Source: Eubacteriales Family XIII. Incertae Sedis bacterium (GTDB lineage Bacteria; Bacillota; Clostridia; Peptostreptococcales; Anaerovoracaceae). Taken from it: a DNA stretch of 5,626 bases. The notes beneath the pieces are model-generated. The model was not told the DNA's origin. It saw nothing but the letters and a program-made list of their open reading frames with translations, and searched no databases. Shown piece after piece: positions 4,626 to 5,626 of the stretch. Each line of letters begins with the position of its first letter. Position 1 is the stretch's first letter. Location: contig JAISEX010000309.1 in NCBI GenBank assembly GCA_031263875.1, forward strand, positions 1 through 5,626, given 5' to 3'. The position numbers were made by a program, and so were the translations under genes.

Positions 4626-5579
4626 ATGTCCTTCGCAACGGATACGAAAAACGAGATCATACACGAGCCGCAGGCGAAAAAATGCTGCGCGGCGGCTGAA
4701 ACGGCGGGCCTGATACGCGGATGCGGCTCCATTTTGCTGCCGGGCAAGGGCCGCGTTGGGATTTTAATGACGACCGAGGGGCCGGACGTCGCGCGGTATA
4801 TCAAAACGCTGCTGCAGGAACGGTTTAAAGTCCGGGCGGAACTTCGCATTATACAACCGGGCTTCCGACGGATCCGGCATGTGATCGAACTGAAGATAAC
4901 GCATGAGGCGGGCGCGGAGCGCATTCTGAAAGAAACGGGCATTTTAGTGCAGAAAGACGGCGCGAAAATGCTGACGAACGGGTTTTCCGACACGATATTA
5001 CGCAGAAAATGCTGCCGAAGGGCCTGTCTGCGCGGGCTGTTTCTCGCCGCGGGGATCCTCGCCGATCCGGAAAAAGGCTATGATTTCGAGGTTTCTCTGG
5101 CGAATAAGGACACCGCCGCCGCGGTCAGGAAGCTGCTTGCCACTTTCGATGGCATCACGCCCCGGACGCGCGAACGGCGCGGCAAGCACGTCGTTTACGT
5201 GAAGGACAGCGGGCAGATCCGCGATATCCTCGCGATAATCGGGGCGCACAACCAGCTTTTAAAGTACGAAAATACGCGGATAGTCAAGGATGTCAAGAAC
5301 CAGGCGAACCGCCTGAACAACTTTGACGGCGCGAACGAAGACCGGATCCTCGCGGCGGCGGACGCGCAGACCTCCGCGATACTCGCGATCCGAAACAGCG
5401 TGGGGCTCGACGAACTGCCGGGCGCGCTGCTCGATACAGCGCTCGCGCGGCTTTCACACCCGGACGCGTCGTTGGCTGAACTCGGAGCGATGCTGACGCC
5501 GCAGGTGAGCAAGGGGACGGTCAGTATGCGGCTGAAAAGGATCGCGGAGATCGCGGCGGGCCGGGGTGCGGGCGATTAA
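4626..5579 (+). CDS. whiA: DNA-binding protein WhiA
   Basis: WhiA is a conserved Gram-positive DNA-binding protein with an N-terminal pair of degenerate homing-endonuclease (LAGLIDADG) units and a C-terminal helix-turn-helix. It controls sporulation genes in Streptomyces. In B. subtilis it influences cell division and chromosome segregation. This 317-aa protein has the opening FATDTKNEI (3-11), a first degenerate LAGLIDADG helix AGLIRGCGS (27-35), and a second, CLRGLFLAAG (134-143), followed by DPEKGYDFEV. The linker RIVKDVKNQANRLNNFDGAN (218-237) is typical. The C-terminal helix-turn-helix is SLAELGAMLTPQVSKGTVSMRLKRI (282-306). The family usually reads SKSGVNHRLR at the recognition helix, so SKGTVSMRLK is a mild variation. 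Length is normal. It follows rapZ with yvcK absent and a repeat copy between. Confidence 0.96.
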   Translation: MSFATDTKNEIIHEPQAKKCCAAAETAGLIRGCGSILLPGKGRVGILMTTEGPDVARYIKTLLQERFKVRAELRIIQPGFRRIRHVIELKITHEAGAERILKETGILVQKDGAKMLTNGFSDTILRRKCCRRACLRGLFLAAGILADPEKGYDFEVSLANKDTAAAVRKLLATFDGITPRTRERRGKHVVYVKDSGQIRDILAIIGAHNQLLKYENTRIVKDVKNQANRLNNFDGANEDRILAAADAQTSAILAIRNSVGLDELPGALLDTALARLSHPDASLAELGAMLTPQVSKGTVSMRLKRIAEIAAGRGAGD

Positions 5580-5583
5580 CAAG

Positions 5584-5607
5584 AGGCGGGCTCCGGCCGC
5601 CTGTTTT
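5584..5607 (+). terminator. Possible intrinsic terminator after whiA
   Basis: AGGCGG (5584-5589) pairs with CCGCCT (5597-5602) around a seven-base loop, followed by GTTTT. It starts four bases after the whiA stop. The T-run is short and comes from the outer arm of repeat copy D. Confidence 0.4.
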
Positions 5608-5626
5608 ACGCGGCTTCGGCAGAGGT
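5600..5626 (-). repeat. Composite palindromic repeat, copy D, cut by window edge
   Basis: CCTGTTTTACGCGGCTTC (5600-5617) matches the first 16 bases of the copy C hairpin and most of the next few, in the same orientation as C. It then departs with GGCAGAGGT (5618-5626), which matches the reverse complement of 2016-2024 in copy A. It is therefore a variant or rearranged copy, and the rest lies beyond the window. Confidence 0.6.

Noticed and set aside
4333..4713. Plus-strand frame overlapping the whiA start, containing PVLRGFSRKVKQD
   Set aside because: This peptide is repeat C translated. The same peptide type appears on the minus strand of repeat B (around 3147-3344). It reflects the repeated DNA, not a protein family.
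1896..5626. CRISPR array
   Set aside because: The repeats are hundreds of bases apart, differ in orientation and module order, and have genes between them. No cas gene is present.
1..5626. Actinobacterial origin, based on rapZ and whiA
   Set aside because: Actinobacteria also carry these genes, usually beside uvrC and with higher GC. The murB-PHP neighbourhood, AT-rich ribosome-site regions and moderate GC fit Clostridia better.

Overview
The window looks like a chromosomal segment from a moderately GC-rich member of the Clostridia (Bacillota), perhaps an uncultured gut-type lineage. This rests on the gene set and order: murB, a PHP-domain hydrolase, rapZ (yvcJ family) and whiA, all on the + strand. 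That is a recognisable Firmicute cell-envelope and regulatory neighbourhood. No ribosomal or other phylogenetic marker is present, so the assignment is inference.

Layout. Positions 1-113 hold the unassigned upstream edge. murB (about 114-1079) encodes the reductase that completes UDP-MurNAc synthesis. A YefM/YoeB-type toxin-antitoxin pair (1193-1710) follows, with its own promoter and a TGTACA-type operator. It is visibly AT-richer than its neighbours and interrupts the housekeeping run. A gap of about 500 bases leads to a YcdX-like PHP metal hydrolase (2208-2978). Another gap of about 500 bases leads to rapZ (3475-4329). A gap of about 300 bases leads to whiA (4626-5579), after which the window ends inside another repeat.

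The most striking content is non-coding. Every intergenic gap after the toxin carries a copy of one composite palindromic repeat. Copies lie at 1896-2186 (+), 3244-3428 (+), 4359-4592 (-) and, cut by the window edge, from 5600 (-). Each full copy joins a purine/pyrimidine-biased arm, a nearly invariant 37-nt bulged hairpin (CCTGTTTTAC ... GTAAAACAGG) and a terminal inverted repeat (GGGGCACTC ... GAGTGCCCC) ending in ATGCGCC. Side modules occur in different orders in different copies, and some stems keep pairing despite base changes. PHP lies between two direct copies, rapZ between two inverted copies and whiA between two direct copies.

The usual Firmicute and actinobacterial order is rapZ-yvcK-whiA. 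Here yvcK is missing and repeat copy C lies in its place. I see no CRISPR array, tRNA, rRNA, transposase or prophage gene. The best candidate for something not well described is the repeat family, and whether its copies act as processing, termination or promoter units that split the ancestral operon.
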